Notes: generated by a model not told the origin, from the letters alone. A stretch of 37,924 nucleotides of DNA from an uncultured Clostridia bacterium (GCA_937907305.1 CALERQ010000190.1:1-37924), one strand, 5' to 3'. Positions 24,543-31,970 are shown, counted from the first letter of the stretch. A program made the numbers and translations.

Positions 24543-25946
24543 TTGGAAAAAAAGAAAAAAGCGTTATACACTAAAAAATCTATTTCGTATGGTCTTGTAA
24601 ATGGTATTTCCTCCTTGAAAACAAACATGACGGGGACATACCTGTCCTTCTTCCTTACCACATTTGTCGGGCTCACCAATGTTCAGCTGGGCACGATGAA
24701 CACGGTCAAGGGCCTGATCGGGCTTTGGGGCTCCTTTGTGATCGGCGTCATCATGCAGAAGGTTCGTCTGCCATGGGGACGCTATCGCTCATGGATTTAT
24801 ATCATGATGCCGTTAGCGGGAATATTCCAGATTCTCACCTTTGTCAATTGGGGTAATCTTCCGGAAGGCATCAAGTTCCCGCTGGTATTTGTCATTTGCG
24901 TTTTGGATACCTTCCTTTATAACTTTGCCTTTGCGGCTTATACCGGTTTGATGATCCCCCTTGCCCCCGACCCGACGGAGCGTACCGGCCTTGCCGGCGC
25001 ACGCAGCCAGATCAATTCCATCGGAAAAGTATTCTTCGGCTTTGTTGCCGTTGCAGCCATTGCCTTTATCGGCAAGCTCTTCAATAACGAAGCAGCTGGC
25101 TATACCGGCTTCATGGTGCTTATTGTAATTGCTCTTACGGCATCCTTCTTCAATCTTGCCAAGATTGCAAAATCCGTGGATCCTTCCACCGGGAAATCCA
25201 ATCCGGCAGCCAAGGACGGAACTGCTGTTGAAGCTGTAAAGGAAAGCAAAAAAGACGGCGTCTCCTTTTGGACGATGATCAAATCCGTCTGCAACAAGCA
25301 AACCATTGCATGGCTGATCGTTTCCTTCTCCCACGGTATTCCCTATGCTCTGGTGATGAGCCTTGTGGCTTATTATTACGGGTTTGTTATCGGCGATAAG
25401 ACCATGATGGCTACATACATGGCACTGTCCACCCTGATGCAGTTCGTCGGCTCCTTCATCGGCCCCATCATTGCCAAGCGTCTCGGCATCAAGGGCGGCA
25501 TGTATTCCGGCCTTATCATCTATGCGGCAGCCCTCGGCTCGGCATATTTTATCGGCAAGAATCCTCTTGTATTCACCATCCTTCTTTGTGTGGCAATGAT
25601 CGGCCGTAATGTTTGCTACACCATCGAGTTGCCTCTCTACACCAATGTTATTGACTATACCGCCATCGTTAACGGTAAGGATGTCCGTCCCTTTATGAGC
25701 TCCCTGTATACGGTAACCATCGGCATCGCGAAGACCATCGCCGGCGCGCTGCTCGGCTTCGGCCTTGCAACAGTCGGGTTTGATAAGGCTGCCGTGACAA
25801 CGGAAGCAGTGCAGGGCATTCGTGTGCTTCTGTCTGCAGTTCCCTGTGCGTCTCTCGCAATCGGCATGATCGCCCTTTCTATGTTTAATGTCACCGAGGA
25901 AAAGCTGATCGCGCTGCGCAAGGAAAAGGGCCTTACTGTTGATTGA
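24543..25946 (+). CDS. MFS transporter of the GPH (glycoside-pentoside-hexuronide) family
   Basis: A 467-aa polytopic membrane protein with about 12 helices. The segment MQKVRLPWGRYRSWI matches the loop 2-3 motif of MelB-like GPH symporters, and LMIPLAPDPTERTGLAGARS matches the conserved cytoplasmic motif after helix 4. At the MelB cation site (Asp55, Asn58, Asp59) the aligned residues are Gly60, Gly63 and Ser64, so the usual cation ligands are missing. I prefer TTG 24543, 9-11 bases after GAGGTG; GTG 24534 would start directly on that site. Base composition is lower in GC than in rnf genes. It precedes the FAD oxidoreductase by 137 bases and probably imports that enzyme's substrate. The substrate is not identifiable. 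Confidence 0.88.
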   Translation: MEKKKKALYTKKSISYGLVNGISSLKTNMTGTYLSFFLTTFVGLTNVQLGTMNTVKGLIGLWGSFVIGVIMQKVRLPWGRYRSWIYIMMPLAGIFQILTFVNWGNLPEGIKFPLVFVICVLDTFLYNFAFAAYTGLMIPLAPDPTERTGLAGARSQINSIGKVFFGFVAVAAIAFIGKLFNNEAAGYTGFMVLIVIALTASFFNLAKIAKSVDPSTGKSNPAAKDGTAVEAVKESKKDGVSFWTMIKSVCNKQTIAWLIVSFSHGIPYALVMSLVAYYYGFVIGDKTMMATYMALSTLMQFVGSFIGPIIAKRLGIKGGMYSGLIIYAAALGSAYFIGKNPLVFTILLCVAMIGRNVCYTIELPLYTNVIDYTAIVNGKDVRPFMSSLYTVTIGIAKTIAGALLGFGLATVGFDKAAVTTEAVQGIRVLLSAVPCASLAIGMIALSMFNVTEEKLIALRKEKGLTVD

Positions 25947-25982
25947 TGACCGTTTACCTATCATAGGAATACAGCCCGGTTA

Positions 25983-26012
25983 AAAATGCGGAGCTCTTTG
26001 CCGGCGCATTTT
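25983..26012 (+). other. Hairpin between the transporter and the oxidoreductase
   Basis: AAAATGCG pairs with CGCATTTT around a 14-nt loop. It lies 36 bases after the transporter stop. With only TTTT in the stem end it may be a weak terminator or an mRNA-processing stem that sets different levels for the two genes. Confidence 0.4.
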
Positions 26013-26083
26013 CAAACGGAACGCTTCCATCCGGGAGAGAGCCCGCAACGAAAACAACTCTATAAGATAAGGAATTTGATACA

Positions 26084-27424
26084 ATGAAAGAATATATCCA
26101 CGAGCAGGCAAAAGAAATCGAAGTATTTGACCACTGCGATGTATTGGTTGTCGGTGCCGGCCCCGCCGGAACGGCTGCGGCGGTTTCCGCCGCCCGAAAT
26201 GGTGCAGGTAAGGTAGTCCTGCTGGAGCGCTATGGTCATCTGGGCGGTATGGCTACCGGCGGGCAGGTGCTTTTTATCCCACATCTCAGCGAGGGAAAGC
26301 AGCAGATGATTGCAGGCATACAGCAGGAGTGGCTGGATCGTTTGGAGAAGATGCCCAATGGCCTGATCGGTCCTGACCGCAAGGATATCGGCAGCACGGA
26401 CCCTGCGCTGATTGATAAATGGAGAAAGTATTACGGTTTTGTATGCGATGGATGGATCTGGTATGGCGCATATGTTGATCCGGAAATGCTGAAGATCGCC
26501 ATGGTCAACATGGTAGAGGATGCCGGTGTAACCGTATACTGCCATGCCTGGGGCAGCGAGGCGCTTATGGAGGGCAATCGAGTAATCGGCGTGACCTTCC
26601 AGTCCAAGGAGGGCCGCAAGGCGATTTTGGCCGGCAAGGTGATCGACTGTACCGGTGATGGTGATATCTTTGCATCCGCAGGCTGTGCCTATGAGAAGGA
26701 ATACAGCGGCGATGACCGCAGCTATAATGTTTCCGTTGTATTCAGGCTCGGCAATGTTGATTCTGAAGAATTCCGCAATTGGAAGTATGATCCCAACAGC
26801 CATTATCGTGATAAGCTGGCCGAATATAAAAAGCTGTTCGGATATCGCATTTCCCCCTTTATCACCCCCATGAAGGATATTATGTGGGTCAATAATTTCG
26901 TGGAGGGAAAGGATTGCTGCAATGTTCAGGATCTTACCGATACTGAAATGCTCATCAGACGCAGCCTGAATGAGGGTATCAAATGGATTCGTGAGAATGT
27001 TCCCGGCTTTAAAAATGCATTCCTGCACGATACCGCCCCGCAGCTTGGTACACGCGGCAGCCGTCGCCTGAACGGTACCTACCGTCTTACGATGGATGAT
27101 ATTGCACAAACAATCGAGCATGAGGATACCATTGCCATCATTCCGGCACACAGACGGATGAAGTATAAATCTCCCATCGAGCTTCCGTACGGCGTTATGC
27201 TTCCTGCCGATGATGTAGAGGATCTGCTGGCTGCCGGCCGCTGCTTCTCCTCGGCACACGATGCAAACGATCATGCCAATCTGATTCCCCACTGTGTCGC
27301 ACTGGGTGAAGCCGCCGGTGCTGCTGCGGCCCTGGCGCTGCAATCCAACACCACCTTCCGTGATGTTGATGTGAAGAAGGTCCAGCAGATGCTGAAGAAG
27401 CAGGGAGTATATCTGCCCCGATAA
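26084..27424 (+). CDS. FAD-dependent oxidoreductase (FAD_oxidored, PF12831-like)
   Basis: A 446-aa soluble flavoprotein. The dinucleotide fold GAGPAG (24-29) with Glu48 at the end of strand two, VIDCTGDGDIFASAG in the middle, RGSRRLNGTYRLTMDD, and AAGRCFSSAHDANDHANLIP near the C-terminus are characteristic of the FAD_oxidored family. There is no signal peptide, no heme site and no ferredoxin motif, so it acts in the cytoplasm with an unknown electron partner. Members often lie in gut-bacterial catabolic clusters, where they oxidise or reduce imported small molecules. Here it sits between a GPH transporter and a LysR regulator. The start ATG follows AAGGAA. The substrate is unknown. Confidence 0.87.
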   Translation: MKEYIHEQAKEIEVFDHCDVLVVGAGPAGTAAAVSAARNGAGKVVLLERYGHLGGMATGGQVLFIPHLSEGKQQMIAGIQQEWLDRLEKMPNGLIGPDRKDIGSTDPALIDKWRKYYGFVCDGWIWYGAYVDPEMLKIAMVNMVEDAGVTVYCHAWGSEALMEGNRVIGVTFQSKEGRKAILAGKVIDCTGDGDIFASAGCAYEKEYSGDDRSYNVSVVFRLGNVDSEEFRNWKYDPNSHYRDKLAEYKKLFGYRISPFITPMKDIMWVNNFVEGKDCCNVQDLTDTEMLIRRSLNEGIKWIRENVPGFKNAFLHDTAPQLGTRGSRRLNGTYRLTMDDIAQTIEHEDTIAIIPAHRRMKYKSPIELPYGVMLPADDVEDLLAAGRCFSSAHDANDHANLIPHCVALGEAAGAAAALALQSNTTFRDVDVKKVQQMLKKQGVYLPR

Positions 27425-27483
27425 ACGGTGCAGCGAAAACCGGCTCCATATTACAAAACCCCGTAGGCAATAGCTGACCCTGA

Positions 27484-27565
27484 AAAGCAGTAGAGTCGCA
27501 CAGCGGGCGTCAAAGGGATGCCGTTAGCGATTACTTGATTTCCGCTGTGCTTCTTTACTGTCTTT
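27484..27565 (+). ncRNA. Predicted structured element between the oxidoreductase and LysR
   Basis: Within the 390-base gap before lysR the two arms 27484-27506 and 27542-27565 pair over about 21 bp: AAAG/CTTT, CAGTAGAG/CTTTACTG (one G-T), a 2x2 internal loop, then GCACAGCGG/CCGCTGTGC. The enclosed 35 bases hold a second hairpin, GCGTC/GATGC around AAAGG. The 3' arm overlaps the -35 of the LysR promoter. It has no long U-tract. It may be a structured 3' end of the upstream mRNA, a small RNA, or a large operator; the sequence shows only the fold. Confidence 0.4.
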
Positions 27566-27591
27566 ACATTTGCAATCAATGCATATATAAT
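27563..27591 (+). promoter_or_regulatory. Promoter of the LysR regulator
   Basis: TTTACA (27563-27568), 17-base spacer, perfect TATAAT (27586-27591). Transcription from about 27598 gives a leader of roughly 217 bases before the ATG. The -35 overlaps the 3' arm of the structured element. Confidence 0.75.
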
Positions 27592-27674
27592 ATACTTTTA
27601 TTTTATGGGGGTTTGCTCTTTCGCCTGCAGAATGAATGGATTATTTTTTGATCTCTGCCGTAGGGTGACGATCC

Positions 27675-27753
27675 CCGCAGCAGCCGGATGGCTGCGGTTA
27701 AAAAGGGATATGCTGTGGGGCAAAACGGCATTAATCGGATGCAGCATCTTCCC
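27675..27753 (+). promoter_or_regulatory. Two hairpins in the LysR mRNA leader
   Basis: CCGCAGC/GCTGCGG (27675-27697) forms a 7-bp stem. GGGA-T-ATGCTG (27705-27715) pairs with CAGCAT-CT-TCCC (27742-27753), a 10-bp stem with a small internal loop, enclosing 26 bases. No T-run follows either. I do not recognise a known riboswitch class. Confidence 0.35.
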
Positions 27754-27814
27754 GGGAAATGCATCATCGGCCAATAAAGTAAGAGTAAGGCGCTGCCGGA
27801 AAGGTATGGTTTAT

Positions 27815-28780
27815 ATGAAGCTGGAATACATCAAGGCGGTTTTGGCTCTTTCAAAATCCAAAAGCTTCGGCGAAGCGGCAGAGAATGTTTTTTCTACCCA
27901 GTCGTCTCTATCAAAGCAGATTATATCGGTGGAAAAAGAGCTTGGGATAAAGCTCATCCACAGGGCAACCAAAAAGGACTCCATCAGGCTGACGCATGAG
28001 GGAGAAATTTTTGTTAAGCATGCTGCCGGCATCGTGGAGGAATACAATGCGCTTTTGGACGAGCTTAAGCAGGAAAAGGACGCCGGCCGTCAGGAGATCC
28101 ATTTGGGCTTTTCGGTAAAAAGCCATATCAGCCCGGATTTTCTTGTAAAATTTCAGTATGAATATCCGCAATGTGTTATCAAGGTATGGAATATAGGTTA
28201 TTCCGAGGCGGTGGCCGCTATGCAGAATAAGAGTCTTGACGCGGCTATTTTTCCGTATATGATGCTTGAAAGCGATCCCATGCAGATCATACCGTTTTAT
28301 CACGACCCGGCATTCAGTGTTATCGAGCTTTCCAATCTGTGTGAAGTGGTGGTGGAGATGAGCGAGGATAATCCGCTTTCCAAGCTCAAGGAGGTTTCCA
28401 TTGATCAGCTTAAAGATGAAACCTTCATTATGAACTCAAAGCAGACCGGCAGCACCTCCGATTTCTATACGGACACCTCCGATCCGCTGGTTCGGGCGTG
28501 CATCTCCAGGGGCTTTTATCCCAGGGCAAGCGATAAGATCATGGTTATTGGGAATGACATGAAAACGGCACACATGCTTATTGTCAATAATTACGGCATA
28601 GCCCTCAGAATCGTCCCGGTCACGGATGGCGCGATCCCGGGCCTGGTGCGCATTCCATTAGAAAAGAACACAATTATAGTAAAAACATTTTTAGTATTTC
28701 GCCGGGAAAGCAATTCAAAGGTATTGAGTACCTTTTCCGACTACATGATTCAACAGTTTGGCGGGAAAGCGGTGAAATAA
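27815..28780 (+). CDS. LysR family transcriptional regulator
   Basis: A 321-aa regulator with the LysR layout: winged helix-turn-helix in the first 65 residues (KSFGEAAENVFSTQSSLSKQ is the recognition region, followed by VEKELGIKLIHR), and an effector-binding domain beginning near EIHLGFSVKS. The open frame extends to 27605, but that extension lies partly before the promoter start and is not LysR-like; ATG 27815 follows GGAAAGG by ten bases and gives the canonical N-terminus MKLEYIKAV. It is encoded in the same direction as both transporter genes, and is the natural candidate to read the palindromes upstream of the GPH transporter. The ligand is unknown. Confidence 0.92.
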   Translation: MKLEYIKAVLALSKSKSFGEAAENVFSTQSSLSKQIISVEKELGIKLIHRATKKDSIRLTHEGEIFVKHAAGIVEEYNALLDELKQEKDAGRQEIHLGFSVKSHISPDFLVKFQYEYPQCVIKVWNIGYSEAVAAMQNKSLDAAIFPYMMLESDPMQIIPFYHDPAFSVIELSNLCEVVVEMSEDNPLSKLKEVSIDQLKDETFIMNSKQTGSTSDFYTDTSDPLVRACISRGFYPRASDKIMVIGNDMKTAHMLIVNNYGIALRIVPVTDGAIPGLVRIPLEKNTIIVKTFLVFRRESNSKVLSTFSDYMIQQFGGKAVK

Positions 28781-28833
28781 CAATGTGGCGATGACTGTCA
28801 TATGCTTTTGCGGTGCTGCAAGCGCACGGGGGT

Positions 28834-28965
28834 ATGACGCATGATATGGCTGCGATTAGCGGTGTTTCCCTGGCCGCATATATCATGGAGCAAGTCATCG
28901 CAGCAGACACATATGCAGCCGTCAGCTGTGCGGTAGGAGAAGGGAGGAATATATGGGTACTGTGA
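28834..28965 (+). CDS. Possible 43-aa open reading frame overlapping the SLC13-like start
   Basis: An ATG-initiated frame of 43 codons (MTHDMAAISGVSLAAYIMEQ onward) fills the gap between lysR and the permease gene. It ends 10 bases inside the permease in another frame, an arrangement seen in translational coupling. The only upstream purines are GGGGG directly against the ATG, a poor ribosome site, and I recognise no family. The composition is protein-like (Ala-rich amphipathic), so it may be a leader peptide, a real microprotein, or a gene remnant. Confidence 0.25.
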   Translation: MTHDMAAISGVSLAAYIMEQVIAADTYAAVSCAVGEGRNIWVL

Positions 28966-30431
28966 CGAAAGGGAAGGGTGCAATATACATTAAAACCCTG
29001 ATCGGTATTGCGTTTATGTACTTTTTCGGTTTGGTTTGTCCCACCTTTGGCGGTATGTCACAGATGGGGATAAAGATTCTCGGTGTATTTATCGGCCTTA
29101 TTTTTATGACATGTGTGGGCTGTGACCTGTTCTCCAGTTCACTGCTTGCGCTTTTGGCATTCGTCCTGCATGGCTATTACAAGGCAAGCGAATTGATCAG
29201 CGGCTGGATCGGCTCCGGAGTGACCTTTCAGCTTATTTTTGCCGGGGCGCTTTGCGTGTATTTAAGGCAGACCGGTGCCATGGATGTTTTCGCAAAGAAG
29301 CTTCTTTCGCTTAAAATCACAAGGGGAAGACCGGGCATCTTTATGTTTATGCTTATGCTGGCCGGCTTTTTAGTCTCGACAGTGGTCAATGGTGCAGCCT
29401 TTTTCCTGCTGGCATTCGGGCTTTTCGAAAGTATTGCGAAGGTGTGCGGCTACAAGAAGGATGACCAGTTCATGAAGTTCGGCCTACTGTATATGTACAC
29501 CTCCTCCTATGGGAAATATCTGATCCCGTTTCAGGGGCTTATCCTGGTTGTTGTCGGCTTCTTTGATTCCATGCTGGAGCCATACGGCTATCAATTCAAC
29601 AGATGGCTCTATATGGTGATTCAGATCGTCACATGGGTAAGCCTGTTTGCAGTGCTTGTTCTTTGCATGAAGTACCTCTTCAAAGTCGATATCAGCAGAT
29701 TAAAGGATATTAAATCGGACCAGATAGAGCAGTTCAATAAAACCCCAGATACCTTCAGCTTTGAGATGAAGATCGGAATAGGATCATTTGTATTCTGTAT
29801 GGCTTACCTGTTTCTTATCTATCTGCTGCCAAAGAGCTTTCCGGGCTATACATTTATCAAATCGTTGGATACCAGCCTGATTTGGGCTGTTCCGCTTGCG
29901 GTGTTTAATATAATCAGCAAAAACGGCAAGCCCATTATGAACGCTCCGGCGCTCCTCCGGGATGCATCTATATGGCCCATGGTTGCGCTTATTGGTGCAA
30001 TGACAATGCTGGGAAGGGCATGCACAGATGCCTCTCTTGGCATCAATAACTGGCTCGTTTCGGTGTTTGCCCCTATTTTCGGCGGGCAAAGCACCATTAT
30101 GCTGCTGCTGATTTGCGTAGTATTCATCACCGTTGTTACGCAGGTGGTAAACGGTAATGTACTTACCATGGGAATGACACCGATTATTGTCCCCATTGTT
30201 TGTGGAATGGTGGAACAGGGGATAAAGATTGACCCAACGGTAACCCTTACGGTCATCAGCACCTGTGCCTCGGTCGCATTTCTTTTCCCATCCGGCTCTG
30301 TGGCGGCGGCCTATATTCTCGGCAGGGAGGAGATTGACAAGAAATTCCTTTTTACAAAGGGCGTTGCAGTCCTCACTGTTTATATGCTGGTGCAGCTTGC
30401 AGTAGCCGTCCTGTTTAATGCCATTGTATAA
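28953..30431 (+). CDS. SLC13/DASS-like permease of the ion transporter superfamily
   Basis: A 492-aa membrane protein with about 11-12 helices. The two halves show the inverted-repeat layout of the DASS/ion transporter superfamily: helix-break motifs at LVSTVVNGAAFF (residues 140-150) and VVTQVVNGNVLT (394-405), and re-entrant helix segments such as SGVTFQLIFAGAL. In characterised DASS carriers the helix break reads SNT and holds Na+ and carboxylate; here both halves read VNG. A carboxylate or other organic anion is the likely cargo by family, but the site change makes this uncertain. GGGAGGAAT precedes the ATG. It may export the product of the upstream oxidoreductase or bring in a co-substrate. 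Confidence 0.85.
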   Translation: MGTVTKGKGAIYIKTLIGIAFMYFFGLVCPTFGGMSQMGIKILGVFIGLIFMTCVGCDLFSSSLLALLAFVLHGYYKASELISGWIGSGVTFQLIFAGALCVYLRQTGAMDVFAKKLLSLKITRGRPGIFMFMLMLAGFLVSTVVNGAAFFLLAFGLFESIAKVCGYKKDDQFMKFGLLYMYTSSYGKYLIPFQGLILVVVGFFDSMLEPYGYQFNRWLYMVIQIVTWVSLFAVLVLCMKYLFKVDISRLKDIKSDQIEQFNKTPDTFSFEMKIGIGSFVFCMAYLFLIYLLPKSFPGYTFIKSLDTSLIWAVPLAVFNIISKNGKPIMNAPALLRDASIWPMVALIGAMTMLGRACTDASLGINNWLVSVFAPIFGGQSTIMLLLICVVFITVVTQVVNGNVLTMGMTPIIVPIVCGMVEQGIKIDPTVTLTVISTCASVAFLFPSGSVAAAYILGREEIDKKFLFTKGVAVLTVYMLVQLAVAVLFNAIV

Positions 30432-30445
30432 GCTCTTCTGCGATG

Positions 30446-30467
30446 GCAAAAATCTGGGCATTTTTGC
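30446..30467 (+). terminator. Weak hairpin after the permease gene
   Basis: GCAAAAAT pairs perfectly with ATTTTTGC around CTGGGC, 14 bases after the stop. The stem is AT-rich and lacks a following T-run, so termination would be inefficient. Confidence 0.4.
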
Positions 30468-30518
30468 TGAATTTCACATTAAAACTTTGTGCGCTTCTCC
30501 AAAAATTTCCCCAAATAG

Positions 30519-30548
30519 TTGACACCCCCTGCCCAAAAGTGGTAGTCT
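30519..30548 (+). promoter_or_regulatory. Candidate promoter of the surface-protein gene
   Basis: A perfect TTGACA (30519-30524) is followed after 18 bases by TAGTCT, a poor -10. It is the best promoter-like sequence in the 215-base gap. Confidence 0.4.
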
Positions 30549-30561
30549 TTTCTTGCTGTTC

Positions 30562-30605
30562 ATATCCCCATGGGGATATTTTTGTGTTTGCGCCAGCAAA
30601 CACAA
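30562..30605 (+). promoter_or_regulatory. Two tandem perfect hairpins in the surface-protein leader
   Basis: The first is an 18-bp palindrome (ATATCCCCA plus its complement) followed by TTTTTG. The second, two bases on, is a 10-bp perfect stem TTGTGTTTGC/GCAAACACAA with a GCCA loop. The first with its T-run resembles a short terminator; together they could form an attenuator or a stabilising 5' structure 41 bases before the ATG. Confidence 0.5.
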
Positions 30606-30646
30606 CCCCACCTGCGGGAAAACAAAAAAGAGAAGAGGTATTGTTT

Positions 30647-31663
30647 ATGAAAAAATTTCTTAGCCTGGCGCTGGCCCTCCTTATGCTGGCCGTCATGCTG
30701 CCGGTCGTGTCCTTGGCGGATACCACAGAGGTAGAAGTTAACCCGCAAAATGCAGCTACGATCAATTATGGTGCCACTTCTAATGTTACATACAAGTTTG
30801 CAAAAGGTGATTATGGAAAGCTTCAGGCTTTCCTTCGCTCCAGCGAAAATGTAACATTTACTGCGGAAGAGGGTGCTAATTTCGAAAGATTGGAAATTGG
30901 TTACCATGCAGGGCAGGATGTTAATCTTGCTAACAAGACTAACAGTACTCTGACCGTACAGGGTTTCACTGTAACTGGCGATTTGTTTATCAATGCTGCG
31001 GATCAAAAAGTCATTGTTCAGAACAATACCGCAGGTAACATCACAATCAAAACACACCATATTGATAATATGGATATTCAGGTGCTGAATAATGAAATTA
31101 CCGGTGGTGAAACTGCCTTTAAGTATGGTATATATATTGTGCCTAATACAACAAACTATGATTTGACCATTACCGGGAATAAGCTTTCCAATATAAAAGA
31201 TCATGCCATTAGCGTACAGGGCAATGGTGATGGTTCTGCTGTAACTGCTGCCAAATCCATCGCTGTAAATAATAACACCTTTAATTCCTATGGCTTGGAT
31301 GGCAAATCCAATCGTGCTGCTTTCAAGATTTGGAACGATACCACGCTGGCTCCCGAAAATAGTCAGACAATCAATAAAGCGGCTGCTGCACTGGCTGCAA
31401 GCATAAAGAGCAGCAATACTTTTAGCAAAGAATTGGGCGAACAATGCATAGCTGCTTTGTTCTACGATTCTGGTGTTGTTAAACTTGATCCTCCCGCTGA
31501 GGAAGGCCCCACCCAAATCGTCATCATCGATCGCACCGAGGACACCCCCAAGACCGATGACCAGAAGAACCCCGCCACCGGCGCCAATGACATGGTCGCC
31601 GCCGCGGCCGCTCTCATGGCTGTCGCCGCCCTTGGCATGGCCGCCCTCTCCCGCAAAAAATAA
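30647..31663 (+). CDS. Secreted, cell-wall-anchored protein with a beta-helix-like core
   Basis: A 338-aa surface protein. Residues 1-24 are a signal peptide (MKKFLSLALALLMLAVMLPV, predicted cut after SLA). The core (about 25-275) is rich in Asn, Thr, Val and Ile with repeating short strands such as LTVQGFTVTGDLFIN, LTITGNKLSNI and SIAVNNNTF, suggesting a right-handed beta-helix. The C-terminus has a sorting signal: NPATG (308-312), a hydrophobic stretch and SRKK. The ATG follows AGAAGAGG; the open frame extends upstream to 30443 but that part is not secretory and overlaps the promoter. The two ends are GC-rich and the middle AT-rich. The ligand is unknown; beta-helix surface proteins often bind or cut polysaccharides. 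Confidence 0.82.
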   Translation: MKKFLSLALALLMLAVMLPVVSLADTTEVEVNPQNAATINYGATSNVTYKFAKGDYGKLQAFLRSSENVTFTAEEGANFERLEIGYHAGQDVNLANKTNSTLTVQGFTVTGDLFINAADQKVIVQNNTAGNITIKTHHIDNMDIQVLNNEITGGETAFKYGIYIVPNTTNYDLTITGNKLSNIKDHAISVQGNGDGSAVTAAKSIAVNNNTFNSYGLDGKSNRAAFKIWNDTTLAPENSQTINKAAAALAASIKSSNTFSKELGEQCIAALFYDSGVVKLDPPAEEGPTQIVIIDRTEDTPKTDDQKNPATGANDMVAAAAALMAVAALGMAALSRKK

Positions 31664-31681
31664 GCCATCCCCCTCATTTTG

Positions 31682-31706
31682 GGAGCCCCTTCGGGGGCTC
31701 CTTTTT
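31682..31706 (+). terminator. Strong intrinsic terminator of the surface-protein gene
   Basis: GGAGCCCC/GGGGCTCC with a TTCG tetraloop, followed by TTTTT. It closes the accessory block. Confidence 0.95.
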
Positions 31707-31901
31707 CCTGTTATTTTGCTGTAAATATCGCCCAGCATTTAGTTGAATCACACCCATATTTTCCCGCAATCGTAAATTTTTCGTGAAAAAAAGTGAATTA
31801 TTAACCTTTCACATGCAAAGAAAGGCCGTTTTTGCCGTATTAGTGGGGGGAGTTTTTCGCCGCAAAAATCTCTTCCGGCACTTCCTTCCGCCGCCCTTTT
31901 G
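31707..31901. other. Gene-free stretch between the surface protein and pcrA
   Basis: About 195 AT-rich bases with runs such as GTGAAAAAAAGTG and GTTTTTCGCCGCAAAAATC but no open frame with a ribosome site, no strong dyad and no recognised RNA. The pcrA promoter follows at its right end. Confidence 0.5.
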
Positions 31902-31910
31902 TGGTACAAT
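31902..31910 (+). promoter_or_regulatory. Extended -10 promoter for pcrA
   Basis: TGGTACAAT is an extended -10 element 60 bases before the pcrA ATG. The -35 position (TTCCTT) is weak. Confidence 0.6.
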
Positions 31911-31970
31911 CTATCTTGGACTATTTTGGAGATTTGCGAAAAATTTTCGAGACGATAAAAGGAGACCACC

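Noticed and set aside
27605..27814. 70-residue N-terminal extension of LysR
   Set aside because: No LysR protein has such a Cys/Arg-rich start; the helix-turn-helix begins normally after ATG 27815 and GGAAAGG.
30443..30646. N-terminal extension of the surface protein
   Set aside because: It would bury the signal peptide and covers promoter and hairpins.
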